Origin: Alphaproteobacteria bacterium
GTDB taxonomy: Bacteria > Pseudomonadota > Alphaproteobacteria > Rhizobiales > Xanthobacteraceae
NCBI GenBank assembly: GCA_005884465.1
Contig: VAZH01000131.1
Location: 1-17,609, forward strand
Reading direction: 5' to 3'
DNA length: 17,609 bases
Part shown: positions 6,626 through 13,660 of the stretch, piece by piece
Layout: each line of letters opens with the position of its first letter
How positions within the stretch are numbered: position 1 is the stretch's first letter
The notes under the pieces: model-generated
What the model was told of the DNA's origin: nothing
The model's input: the letters and a program-made list of their open reading frames with translations, nothing else
Databases searched by the model: none
Program-made: the position numbers and the translations under genes

Positions 6626-7564
6626 ATGAACGCCCTCATTAATGTGGTCATTCCAGTTTTCGGGATCATCCTGACCGGATATCTTGCCGGACGCTTTGGC
6701 GTGTTGGGGCCGGAATCGGCCGCTGCCCTCAACCGCTTCGTCTATTACTTCGCAATTCCTTCCGCTACCTTCATCTTCGCGGCCCGAGCGCCGATAGACA
6801 GAATTTTCGATTGGCCCTTTATTGGCGCCTTCGTGAGCGGTTCGGTATTGACGCTGTTGATTGCACTGATTGTTGGACGGCTTTGGTTTCGTCACGATAC
6901 GGCGACGCTCAGTGTGGCCGGCGTCACGGCCGTATTCGGGCAGGTGATTGGCATCGGATTGCCTCTCCTCCTTACGGCCTACGGGCCGGATGGAGCGCTG
7001 CCACCGATCGTTGCGGCCCTGATCTATGTTGTACTGTTCCTCACCAGTGTCATTGCCGTTTTGGAGGCCGCACGCACGTCGGACCTATCGCCTCTTCGTA
7101 TGGCCCCGCAACTGGCCGGGACGCTCCTGCGTAATCCGGTGGTGATCTCTCCGCTGCTGGGTGTCTTGTATTCGATGACTGCGCTGCCCCTGCCCAAGGC
7201 GCTCAGCAACTATCTCGATCTGATGGCCGCCGCGGTAGGTCCAGGAGCGCTGTTCGCCGTCGGGCTTTCGCTAGTGGGGCGCAAATTGACCAGCAACGCT
7301 GGCGAAGTGATATGGCTCTCTGCGCTAAAGACCGCCGTTAATCCGATTCTGACGTTTGTTCTGGTCACCTACGTATTCGTAATGGACCCGTTCTGGTCAC
7401 AGGCAGCGGTCATTCTCTCCGCGATGCCTGTTGGCACGAATCCGTACGTGATTTCCCAGCAATACGATGTTCATATCGAGACCGTTTCGGCAACCATTGT
7501 CGTCTCGACGGCCATGTCGGTGGTGACCATCTTCCTCGCGCTGATCTGGTATGGCGTCGGCTGA
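6626..7564 (+). CDS. AEC-family transporter (auxin efflux carrier-like permease)
   Basis: 312 residues, almost entirely hydrophobic, consistent with about ten membrane segments in two halves as in the AEC/membrane transport protein family. The first segment VVIPVFGIILTGYLAGRFGVL has the family's typical PvFxiixxGyxxgrxGxL start. NRFVYYFAIPSATF and the later ILSAMPVGTNPYVISQQY are also characteristic. Bacterial members are secondary carriers for organic acids (malonate, malate and similar) in the inner membrane; auxin transport should not be assumed. Only a weak GAG lies before the ATG at 6626. A minimal frame ATG-CGA-TGA (6621-6629) overlaps that start. It stands alone, divergent from the ABC operon. 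Confidence 0.88.
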   Translation: MNALINVVIPVFGIILTGYLAGRFGVLGPESAAALNRFVYYFAIPSATFIFAARAPIDRIFDWPFIGAFVSGSVLTLLIALIVGRLWFRHDTATLSVAGVTAVFGQVIGIGLPLLLTAYGPDGALPPIVAALIYVVLFLTSVIAVLEAARTSDLSPLRMAPQLAGTLLRNPVVISPLLGVLYSMTALPLPKALSNYLDLMAAAVGPGALFAVGLSLVGRKLTSNAGEVIWLSALKTAVNPILTFVLVTYVFVMDPFWSQAAVILSAMPVGTNPYVISQQYDVHIETVSATIVVSTAMSVVTIFLALIWYGVG

Positions 7565-7671
7565 GCGGACGAAGGGACAACGTTCGTGCAACCCTGGGGC
7601 GCATCGCGCCGCGAGATGGCGGACTCGTATCCTCCAAGCTGTTTGAAAATTGAATCGGTTGCCACCTATGC

Positions 7672-7775
7672 CGTCATCGCCCGCGAAGGCGGGCGATCCA
7701 GTATTCCAGAGCGCAGGTGATGGAATCGAGGAGCCGCGGCGTACTGGATACCCCGCATTCGCGGGGTATGATGAC
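7672..7775. repeat. Palindromic intergenic repeat (RPE-like), copy 1
   Basis: Ordered parts: a hairpin with arms GCCCGC and GCGGGC near 7679-7694, GATCCAGTATTCCAGAG (7695-7711), GGAATCGAG, GCCGCGGCGTACTGGATACC, and a hairpin with arms CCCCGC and GCGGGG (7752-7767). CCAGTA and TACTGG are complementary, so the whole unit can fold as a branched structure. A second copy is at 15547-15684. It lies between converging genes (AEC on plus, GGDEF/EAL on minus). Confidence 0.85.
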
Positions 7776-7814
7776 TATCATGGAGTAACGCGCTGCTACG
7801 AAACAGACGACAAC

Positions 7815-10691
7815 TCAGCTCGCCGCCTCGAGCCGTTCTTCGGTCAACAGCCGCATCGCGGCGTCGGCGTCCATCGGCTCGCCGAAGGCAAACCCTTGCG
7901 CGTATTCGCATCCCAATTGATAAAGCTCGACCGCGTCCGAATCGGTCTCGGCGCCTTCGGCGACCACGTCCATGCCGAGGTCGTGGGCCATCGCGATGAT
8001 CGATTTCAGGATCACCGGCCGGGTGCCGCGGCCGGTGGTGCGCACGAAGGACTGGTCGATCTTGATGGTGTCGAACGGGAAGCGCTGCAGATAGGCCAGC
8101 GACGAATGCCCGGTGCCGAAATCGTCGAGCGACAACCCGGTGCCGAGCTCGCGGATCCGCGTCAACATCTGCGCCGCATGCTCCGGGTTCTCCATCACAA
8201 GCGATTCCGTCAGTTCCAGCTTCAGCGTGCCGCGCGCCACCGAGGAGCGCGACAGCACGGTGCGGATGTCGTGGATCAGGTCGTGCCGCAACAATTGCCG
8301 CGAGGACACGTTGACGCTGGCGAAGATCGGTTCGCGCGAACGCATCGCGCGCTGCCAGATCGAAAGCTGCCTGGCGGTCTGGTCGAGCACGAACATCCCG
8401 AGATCGACGATCAGTCCGATCTCCTCGGCGACGGTGATAAACTCCAGCGGCGACATCCGCCCCAACTTTGGATGATCCCAGCGCGCCAAGGCCTCGAAGC
8501 CGGCGATCGAGCGATCTTCCAGCCGTACGATCGGTTGGTAGAGGATGGTGATTTCCTCGCGCTCGATGGCTCGGCGCAGTTCGGATTCCAGCGTGAGCCG
8601 GTCGGTCTTGCGGGCGCGCATCGCCGGCTTGTAGACGTCGATGCGGTCGCCGCCGATGCGCTTGGAATGGTACATTGCCAGCTCGGCATCCTTGATGATC
8701 TCTTCGGATAGTTGCGTCTGCGGATCGCTGAGCGCGAGGCCAATCGAGGCGGTCAGGAAAATTTCGCGGTCGTTGAAGGCGATCGGCGCGCGGATGGTCT
8801 TGCGGATGGTTTCGGCAAAGGCGGTGATGCGCGCCGGTTCCTGTTCCGACATCAGGATCAGGCCGAACTGGTCACCGGCGAGACGCGCCAGCGTGTCCTG
8901 GGGTTTGAGGATGCGTGTCAGCCGCCGTGCCAGCGTCAGCAGGATCGAATCGCCGACCGCGATGCCGACGGAATCATTGACCTGCTTGAAGCGGTCGAGA
9001 TCGATCACCATCAGCGTCGGCCGCAGGTTCGGCACGGTCTTGGCGAAATTGGCGACCGCGCCAAGGCGGTCGATGAACAATTTGCGGTTCGGCAGGCCGG
9101 TGAGATTGTCATGCACGGAATCATGCAGCATGCGTTCTTCGGCGTTCTTGGTCTCGGTCACGTCGGTGAGCGTTCCGACCACGCGCGACACTTCGCCGTC
9201 GGAGCCGACCACCGGACGCGCTTTGAGCGCGAACCACAGGAAATGGCCGTCCGGGGTGCGCAGCCGGAAATCCTGCACCAGCCGGCCGCGGCGCTGGTCG
9301 AGCACGCTGTCGAGCGCGGCGCGGAAACGGTCTTGATCGAGCGGATGCAGCACCTCGAGCCATTTCGCCGCAGGACCCTCCAGCGTGCCGCGTTTCAAGC
9401 CGAGCAGGCTCTCGGTTTCGGGGCTGGTGAAGACCTTGTCCGCCGAGACATCCCAGTCCCAGATCAGGTCGCCCGAACCGGTCAGCGCCAGCGCCCGGCG
9501 CTCGATGTCGGAGACGACGCCGGTGGTCGCGCCGCCGCCGGCAAACGCGTGCTGCATTACCGTAAATCCGATGAGCATCACGATCAGCACCAGCCCGCCG
9601 AGTAGCGCAGGCCCGACGATGTCGTTGGTGACGCTGCCGGCGATCGTCATTCCCGCCGCGACCACCCAGACCACCAGCAGGAACCAGGTCGGAATCAACA
9701 GCACCGCGCGATCAAAACCGTGGGTCGAGAGATAGACGATCAGGGCAAAGCCCGCGAACGCGATCAGGACCAGCGACATTCGCGCGATTCCCGAGGCGAC
9801 CGCCGGATCGAACAAGGCCAGCGCCACCAGCGAGCCCAGAAAGACGAGCCAGCCGACGGTGATATGGGAATAGCGCACATGCCAGCGGCTGAGATTGAGA
9901 TAGGCGAACAAGAACACCAACAGCGTCGCGGCCAGGATTGCTTCGCCGGCGGCGCGCCAGACCCGCTCGGCATTGTTCGACATGTCGAGCACCTTGCCCC
10001 AGAAGCCGAAATCGACGCCGATATAGACCAGCACCGCCCACGCCAGCGCCGCGGCGGCGGGGAACATGATGCTGCCCTTGACCACGAACAGGATCGTCAG
10101 CACCAGCGCCAGCAATCCGGAGATGCCGATCACGATGCCCTGGTACAGCGTGAACGAATTGACCTTGTCCTTGTAGGCGTCGGGCTCCCACAGATAGAGC
10201 TGTGGCAGCTTGTCGGTGCGCAGCTCGGCGACAAAGGTGATGACGGCGCCGGGATCGAGGGTGATGCGGAAGATGTCCGCGGTCGCGCTCTCCTGGCGTT
10301 CGGGGCGGTCACCGGTCGACGGCGTGATGGTGGCGATGCGCGACAATCCAAGATCGGGCCACAACAGCCCCGACGATACGATGCGATAATGAGGTGCAAC
10401 GATCAGGCGATCGAGCTGGTCGTCGGTGTTGTTGGCGAGCGCGAACACCACCCAGTTCTGTCCGCCTTCGCGGGCGCGGACTTCGATGCGGCGGACGATG
10501 CCGTCGGTGCCAGGTGCTGTGGAGACCTGAATGCGGTCAGCGTCGCTGCGCTGGTGATCGAGCACCGCGGTAAGATCGATCGCGGGCGCGTCACTGCGGA
10601 CGCTGACGGCGTCGATCGCGCGCGCCGGCGGCGCGGCGGCAAAAATCATGAGGCCCAGCGCGAGAGGCGCGAGGCACCTGATCAGACGCAA
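7815..10691 (-). CDS. Membrane sensor with PAS, degenerate GGDEF and intact EAL domains (probable c-di-GMP phosphodiesterase)
   Basis: 958 residues from TTG at 10691. GGAG (rc of 10700-10703) lies 8 nt upstream, which favours this start; the frame stays open to a TTG at 10733 without a good ribosome site. Order: signal peptide (1-25, ends PARA); periplasmic domain to about 183, of the type found in 7TMR-DISM sensors; seven membrane segments (about 184-380); PAS (about 396-516); GGDEF (DNLTGLPNR at 528-536); EAL (about 705-950). The cyclase site reads AGDQF (605-609) instead of GGDEF and the inhibitory-site Arg is replaced (KPQD), so synthesis is unlikely. The EAL side keeps FEALARW (732-738), NVSSRQL, KLELTES, DDFGTGHSS, KIDQSFV and VAEGAET, the metal and catalytic residues. 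It should hydrolyse c-di-GMP in response to a periplasmic or membrane cue. A poor TTGATT/ATTTAT pair spaced 17 lies at 10751-10779. Confidence 0.9.
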   Translation of the reverse strand: MRLIRCLAPLALGLMIFAAAPPARAIDAVSVRSDAPAIDLTAVLDHQRSDADRIQVSTAPGTDGIVRRIEVRAREGGQNWVVFALANNTDDQLDRLIVAPHYRIVSSGLLWPDLGLSRIATITPSTGDRPERQESATADIFRITLDPGAVITFVAELRTDKLPQLYLWEPDAYKDKVNSFTLYQGIVIGISGLLALVLTILFVVKGSIMFPAAAALAWAVLVYIGVDFGFWGKVLDMSNNAERVWRAAGEAILAATLLVFLFAYLNLSRWHVRYSHITVGWLVFLGSLVALALFDPAVASGIARMSLVLIAFAGFALIVYLSTHGFDRAVLLIPTWFLLVVWVVAAGMTIAGSVTNDIVGPALLGGLVLIVMLIGFTVMQHAFAGGGATTGVVSDIERRALALTGSGDLIWDWDVSADKVFTSPETESLLGLKRGTLEGPAAKWLEVLHPLDQDRFRAALDSVLDQRRGRLVQDFRLRTPDGHFLWFALKARPVVGSDGEVSRVVGTLTDVTETKNAEERMLHDSVHDNLTGLPNRKLFIDRLGAVANFAKTVPNLRPTLMVIDLDRFKQVNDSVGIAVGDSILLTLARRLTRILKPQDTLARLAGDQFGLILMSEQEPARITAFAETIRKTIRAPIAFNDREIFLTASIGLALSDPQTQLSEEIIKDAELAMYHSKRIGGDRIDVYKPAMRARKTDRLTLESELRRAIEREEITILYQPIVRLEDRSIAGFEALARWDHPKLGRMSPLEFITVAEEIGLIVDLGMFVLDQTARQLSIWQRAMRSREPIFASVNVSSRQLLRHDLIHDIRTVLSRSSVARGTLKLELTESLVMENPEHAAQMLTRIRELGTGLSLDDFGTGHSSLAYLQRFPFDTIKIDQSFVRTTGRGTRPVILKSIIAMAHDLGMDVVAEGAETDSDAVELYQLGCEYAQGFAFGEPMDADAAMRLLTEERLEAAS

Positions 10692-10699
10692 TTTCAATT

Positions 10700-10703
10700 C
10701 TCC
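10700..10703 (-). promoter_or_regulatory. Ribosome binding site deciding the GGDEF/EAL start
   Basis: GGAG on the minus strand, 8 nt before TTG at 10691 and only 2 nt before TTG at 10697. The spacing favours 10691. The resulting protein begins with a basic n-region followed by the hydrophobic core of the signal peptide, as expected. Confidence 0.55.
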
Positions 10704-10810
10704 GCGATCAACGACGCCTTCCGGGCGAAGCAAGCCGCCCCGGGTGCGCGATAAATGACACGAAAGTAAGGGAAATCAAAGGGTTTCCGGCCGCGCCGGG
10801 CTCGCGAGTA

Positions 10811-11809
10811 TTAAGCCACCAACACAATTTTGCCAATATGTTCGCTCGTCTCCATACGCCGATGCGCGTCGGCGGCCTTTTCCAACGGAAATGTGCTGTC
10901 GATCAAGGGTTTTACGCGCCCGTCGCGCAAGAGCGGCATCACCTTGGCTTCGATGGCGGCCACCATCGCTGCCTTATCCGCATTGCTGCGGGGGCGCAGT
11001 GTCGAGCCGGTGTGATGCAGCCGTTTCACCATCAGCCTGGCAAAATTAACGTTCGCCTTGGGTCCGCTGAGAAACGCGATCTGGACGACGCGGCCCTCGA
11101 CCGCGGCCGCGTCGTAATTGCGTTCGATGTAATCGCCGCCGACCATATCGAGAATGACATTGGCGCCGGCGCCATCGGTCGCATTCTTTGCCTCAGCGAC
11201 AAAATCGTCGGTCTTGTAATTGACGGCGCGGTCGGCGCCGAGCTTGAGGCAGGCGTCGGCCTTCTCCTTCGATCCGACGGTGACGATCACTTTTGCGCCA
11301 AAGGCTTTCGCAAGCTGGATCGCCATGGTGCCGATGCCGGACGAGCCGCCATGGATCAACAGCGTCTCGCCAGCCTTCAGCGCGCCACGCTCGAACACAT
11401 TGTGCCAGACCGTCATCAGCGTTTCCGGGATGGCGCCGGCCTCCAGCATCGACAGCGACGGCGGCACCGCCATCGCCTGGGCAGCCTGCGCGATGCAGTA
11501 TTGCGCATAGCCGCCACCGGCCACCAGCGACATCACCTTGTCGCCGAGCTTGTGCTTGCTGGCGCCGGCGCCGACCGCGACGACTTCGCCTGCAATTTCA
11601 AGGCCGGGCAGATCGCTGGCGCCGGGCGGCGGCGGATAAGAGCCGGATCGCTGCGCGACGTCGGGACGATTGACGCCTGCGGCTATCACCTTGATCAGGA
11701 TTTCGCCCGGCCCGGGGCTGGGCACCGGGCGGGTTTCGGGCAAAAGCACCTCCGGGCCGCCGGGCTTGCTGATGCCGATCACGGTCATTTGCGCGGGCAG
11801 CTTTTCCAT
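10811..11809 (-). CDS. NAD(P)H quinone oxidoreductase, zeta-crystallin/PIG3 type
   Basis: 332 residues, the usual length of zinc-independent quinone oxidoreductases of the MDR superfamily. The GroES-like N-half has GVNRPDVAQRSGSYPPPPGASDLPGLEIAGEV (46-75 region); NRPD and the Pro-rich loop are typical of the PIG3-type subgroup. The nucleotide-binding half has LLIHGGSSGIGTMAIQLAKAFGAKV, with the AxxGxxG-like loop HGGSSGIG at 153-160, and GADRAVNYKTDDF. The structural zinc cysteines of alcohol dehydrogenases are absent, as expected. The C-terminus ESx-like EHIGKIVLVA matches the family. It probably reduces quinones or reactive carbonyls in the cytoplasm. AAGGA (rc of 11816-11820) is 6 nt before ATG 11809. 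It is divergent from the DUF1192 gene. Confidence 0.93.
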   Translation of the reverse strand: MEKLPAQMTVIGISKPGGPEVLLPETRPVPSPGPGEILIKVIAAGVNRPDVAQRSGSYPPPPGASDLPGLEIAGEVVAVGAGASKHKLGDKVMSLVAGGGYAQYCIAQAAQAMAVPPSLSMLEAGAIPETLMTVWHNVFERGALKAGETLLIHGGSSGIGTMAIQLAKAFGAKVIVTVGSKEKADACLKLGADRAVNYKTDDFVAEAKNATDGAGANVILDMVGGDYIERNYDAAAVEGRVVQIAFLSGPKANVNFARLMVKRLHHTGSTLRPRSNADKAAMVAAIEAKVMPLLRDGRVKPLIDSTFPLEKAADAHRRMETSEHIGKIVLVA

Positions 11810-11857
11810 GATTTGTCCTTGGCCAAATGCGGGAGAATTTGGAGAGGTCTCTGATTA

Positions 11858-11894
11858 GCCAGCCGCGCTTCGGCTGGCAACCGCCTCCGGAGGC
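11858..11894. repeat. Hairpin plus perfect palindrome in the divergent intergenic gap
   Basis: GCCAGCCG (11858-11865) and CGGCTGGC (11871-11878) form an 8-bp stem with a 5-nt loop. They are followed by GCCTCCGGAGGC (11883-11894), a perfect 12-bp palindrome just before the DUF1192 ribosome site. It could lie in the 5' leader of the DUF1192 mRNA or be a regulator site; neither is shown. Confidence 0.6.
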
Positions 11895-11914
11895 TCGAGC
11901 ACGGAGGAGAACGC

Positions 11915-12106
11915 ATGGCGATCGAGGACGACGACAAGCCAAGAAAGAAAGTCACCCACGAGATCGGGCAGGACCTGTCGCTGCTGTCGGTCGAGGAACT
12001 TGCCGAGCGCATCGCGCTGATGACTTCGGAAATCGAGCGGCTGCAAGTAGCCATGACCAAAAAGCGCGCCTCAAGGGACGCCGCCAACAGCGTTTTCAAG
12101 TCATGA
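11915..12106 (+). CDS. DUF1192 family small protein
   Basis: 63 residues: MAIEDDDKPRKKVTHEIGQD, then a conserved core LSLLSVEELAERIALMTSEIERL and a basic tail. It matches the layout of DUF1192 proteins of Rhizobiales: acidic start, KP-K-xHxxGxDLSxLSVxELxxRI, then a short coiled coil ending in an alanine/serine-rich tail. The core is amphipathic and suits a dimeric coiled coil. A strong GGAGGAGA precedes the ATG. The biochemical role of the family is unknown to me. It is divergent from the quinone oxidoreductase, which is a common arrangement in relatives as far as I recall. Confidence 0.88.
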   Translation: MAIEDDDKPRKKVTHEIGQDLSLLSVEELAERIALMTSEIERLQVAMTKKRASRDAANSVFKS

Positions 12107-12117
12107 GAATTGCTCTC

Positions 12118-12296
12118 GTGCCGGCCAAGCGAGCGAAGCGAGCGTGAGCCGGGACCTATACGCCGTGTCGTTGGTTTTGGGCACGATGGCAGACGCTTTG
12201 CTAATTACGCCCGGCGGTGATTAAGGATCCCGGCCCGCGCGGAGCCTGTCATCGGGCGGCGCTTTGCGCCGACCCGTTGGCTTGGCCGGGACGACG
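12118..12296. repeat. Dispersed palindromic repeat, long-armed class
   Basis: CCGGCCAAGC (12121-12130) is exactly complementary to GCTTGGCCGG (12280-12289), closing a structure of about 170 nt. Inside are GCGAGCGAAGCGAGCG near 12129-12144, a less structured middle (CCTATACGCCGTGTCGTTGG) and a GC-rich hairpin module at 12241-12276 with arms CGGGCGGCGC and GCGCCGACCCG. It resembles multicopy intergenic elements of Bradyrhizobium. No gene is visible within it. Confidence 0.75.
12241..12276 (+). repeat. 36-bp hairpin module, forward copy
   Basis: This sequence recurs inverted at 15563-15598 with 34 of 36 bases identical; the only differences are in the 3-nt loop (TTT here, GTC there). Arms GGGCGGCGC and GCGCCGACCC make a near-perfect stem. 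Loop variation with conserved arms suggests the fold, or its mobility, is what is kept. Confidence 0.85.
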
Positions 12297-12370
12297 CGTG
12301 GGGTCCGCCCCATCGCGTCTCTCCACTTGCACTCGGCCAATGGCCGACATGGCAAACGAAGGCTGAATAA

Positions 12371-12388
12371 AATCGTTCGTTTACGATT
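12371..12388. promoter_or_regulatory. Inverted repeat upstream of the probable sRNA
   Basis: AATCGT (12371-12376) and ACGATT (12383-12388) are perfect 6-bp inverted arms 6 bp apart, about 30-45 bp before the inferred RNA start. Its position fits an operator overlapping or next to a -35 region. A possible promoter is TTACGA (12381-12386) and CTATGA (12405-12410), spacer 18. This is weak evidence. Confidence 0.35.
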
Positions 12389-12415
12389 GATTAAGCCTTC
12401 TCGTCTATGACTTTA

Positions 12416-12511
12416 GCGTCCTCGTTTGGACACCGAGTGGCTCCTGTCCACTCTGTTTGACGCCTCCCTGTTATCAACTTCAAAGCCGCCGGAAACGGCG
12501 GCTCTTTTTTT
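12416..12511 (+). ncRNA. Probable trans-acting small RNA (possibly suhB/mmgR, alpha-r8 family)
   Basis: About 95 nt in a stretch without a gene, ending in a textbook intrinsic terminator. The body can form GCGTC (12416-12420) with GACGC (12459-12463), enclosing either GAGTGG (12435-12440) with CCACTC (12448-12453) or GGACA (12428-12432) with TGTCC (12445-12449); the last two exclude each other. An unpaired-looking CCTCCCTGTTATCAACTT (12463-12480) follows. Its CCTCCC (12463-12468) is complementary to Shine-Dalgarno sequences, a hallmark of rhizobial Hfq-linked sRNAs. Size, terminator and the CCTCCC segment recall the suhB motif/mmgR RNAs of Alphaproteobacteria; the family name is from memory and unverified. 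The 5' end is inferred, not shown. It could also be the leader of the DUF1465 gene ending in an attenuator. Confidence 0.6.
12484..12511 (+). terminator. Intrinsic terminator with GAAA tetraloop
   Basis: Arms AGCCGCCG (12484-12491) and CGGCGGCT (12496-12503) form eight perfect pairs around GAAA, followed by TCTTTTTTT. The T-run is on the plus strand only, which sets the direction. No coding region ends just upstream on this strand, so it points to a non-coding transcript or an attenuated leader. Confidence 0.92.
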
Positions 12512-12657
12512 GGGACGTGTTCGGTCCCTCGCACCAGCTGGAAACCATAATAAGTCTTGCGGCTGGACTCTCGTCCGCGGGCGCGCAATGATTTGTTCAT
12601 CATAAGCCGGCGCGCTCTTTAAGCCGGCAGCGTAAACAGTGGTGTGAGGCGTTAACC

Positions 12658-13188
12658 ATGTCGGACCGTTCGCAAGGCGAAGCCGCTCTGGTGCAATTCA
12701 GCGAACGGCTGACCAATTCCGCGGCGTTCGGCACCCTGTTCCGGGAAGGCATGGATCTGGTCGAGGAGACGGCGGCCTATCTCGACGGCGCCGGCCGCGC
12801 CGAGGCCAAGGCGCTCGACCGCTCCGTCAGCCTGACCTACGCCACCGAAAGCATGCGGCTGACCACCCGTCTGATGCAGTTGGCCTCATGGCTATTGCTG
12901 CACCGCGCGGTGAAGGAAGGCGAGATGACGCTGACCCAGGCCAATCGGGAAAAGACCAAGGTCAAGCTCAGCGCCGCCGATCCTGGCCCGGCCGACATGA
13001 TCGAAAAGCTGCCGCAGCAGCTGCAGGACTTGATCGCCCGCTCGATGGCACTGCAAACCAAAGTTCGCCGCCTCGACAGCACGATCCATGCCCCGGTGAC
13101 CGAACGCGCCGCGATCGGCAATCCGCTGGTGCCGCAACTCAATCGCCTGAAGGCGGCGTTCGAGCAATCCTCGCTGCGCGGCAAATAA
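12658..13188 (+). CDS. DUF1465 family protein
   Basis: 176 residues, cytoplasmic and largely alpha-helical. The part SVSLTYATESMRLTTRLMQLASWLLLHRAVKEGEMTL (about 56-92) and the later DSTIHAPV segment are characteristic of DUF1465 proteins of Alphaproteobacteria: the family keeps TYATESMRLTTRLMQLASWLL followed by LHRAVxxGE. GAGG (12646-12649) lies 8 nt before the ATG. The hydrophobic MQLASWLLL is too short and too flanked by charges to be a membrane anchor. The stop codon overlaps the terminator serving rpmE from the other strand. The function of the family is not known to me; its wide conservation in the class suggests a core role. Confidence 0.88.
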   Translation: MSDRSQGEAALVQFSERLTNSAAFGTLFREGMDLVEETAAYLDGAGRAEAKALDRSVSLTYATESMRLTTRLMQLASWLLLHRAVKEGEMTLTQANREKTKVKLSAADPGPADMIEKLPQQLQDLIARSMALQTKVRRLDSTIHAPVTERAAIGNPLVPQLNRLKAAFEQSSLRGK

Positions 13189-13214
13189 AAACGCCCCGGC
13201 GTAAGCCGAGGCGT
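13184..13214 (-). terminator. Intrinsic terminator of rpmE
   Basis: On the minus strand ACGCCTCGGC, loop TTAC and GCCGGGGCGT make ten pairs including one G.U wobble, then TTTTTATTTG. On the plus strand the same position is a C.A mismatch and no T-run follows, so the hairpin is tuned to rpmE transcription. Its T-run overlaps the DUF1465 stop (13186-13188). Confidence 0.82.
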
Positions 13215-13250
13215 CTGATCGCTTTCCCCGAACGAGAAGCCTGAGAGGCC

Positions 13251-13478
13251 TCAATCCTTCTTGAGGAAGCCGGAAAACTTCTTCTGGAACCGGGATACGC
13301 GGCCGCCGCGATCAAGGATCTGCTGGGCGCCGCCGATCCAGGCCGGGTGCGACTTGGAGTCGATATCGAGATTGAGCTTGTCGCCTTCCTTGCCCCAGGT
13401 GGAACGCGTCCGGTATTCGGTGCCATCGGTCATTACGACCGTAATCATATGATAATTCGGGTGAATATCGGCTTTCAT
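13251..13478 (-). CDS. rpmE: 50S ribosomal protein L31
   Basis: 75 residues. [29 protein letters not shown] is the alphaproteobacterial L31 start, followed by the SHPAWIGG motif (usually SHPFYTG), and the tail [18 protein letters not shown]31 sits at the 50S central protuberance and bridges to the small subunit. The zinc-ligand cysteines of C+ L31 proteins are absent, so this is the zinc-independent form usual in the group. AAGGA (rc of 13485-13489) lies 6 nt before the ATG. A sigma-70-type promoter and an intrinsic terminator frame it as a single-gene transcript. Confidence 0.97.
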   Translation of the reverse strand: MKADIHPNYHMITVVMTDGTEYRTRSTWGKEGDKLNLDIDSKSHPAWIGGAQQILDRGGRVSRFQKKFSGFLKKD

Positions 13479-13539
13479 GGCAGATCCTTCGGCGCCTGCG
13501 CCTGTGTTTTCGATGGCTGTGGTGACGGATTTGGGCCGC

Positions 13540-13568
13540 TCTATAACGCGTCAAGCCCCCTAAAACAA
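13540..13568 (-). promoter_or_regulatory. Probable sigma-70 promoter of rpmE
   Basis: On the minus strand TTGTTT (rc of 13563-13568) and TATAGA (rc of 13540-13545) are separated by exactly 17 bp, about 62 bp before the rpmE start codon. A CTTGAC sequence inside the spacer is an alternative -35, but it has no partner at proper spacing. Confidence 0.6.
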
Positions 13569-13660
13569 GGTCGTATCCTCCCGAACTCGTGTGGTTGCGG
13601 ATTTGCCAGCGCTGGCGCCGGGTCCTATCTGGGAAGGCAGCAGCGATTGGTCCAGATCTC

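Noticed and set aside
6621..6629. Minimal frame ATG-CGA-TGA overlapping the AEC start, as a possible start-stop control element
   Set aside because: Short start-stop strings arise easily by chance, and only a weak GAG precedes it. No further support in this sequence.
9720..10754. Long plus-strand open frame (344 codons) and similar frames at 7650-8711, 8712-9605 and 5108-6097
   Set aside because: They are antisense shadows of the GGDEF/EAL and binding-protein genes. Their translations are His/Arg/Gln-rich with no domain, as expected for the complementary frames of GC-rich genes.
10838..11854. Plus-strand open frame of 338 codons opposite the quinone oxidoreductase
   Set aside because: The minus strand encodes a clear full-length MDR enzyme with a good ribosome site. 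The plus frame has no family motif.
12391..12603. Minus-strand 70-codon open frame over the sRNA region
   Set aside because: It runs through the terminator stem, has no ribosome site or recognisable motif, and structure on the plus strand explains the sequence better.
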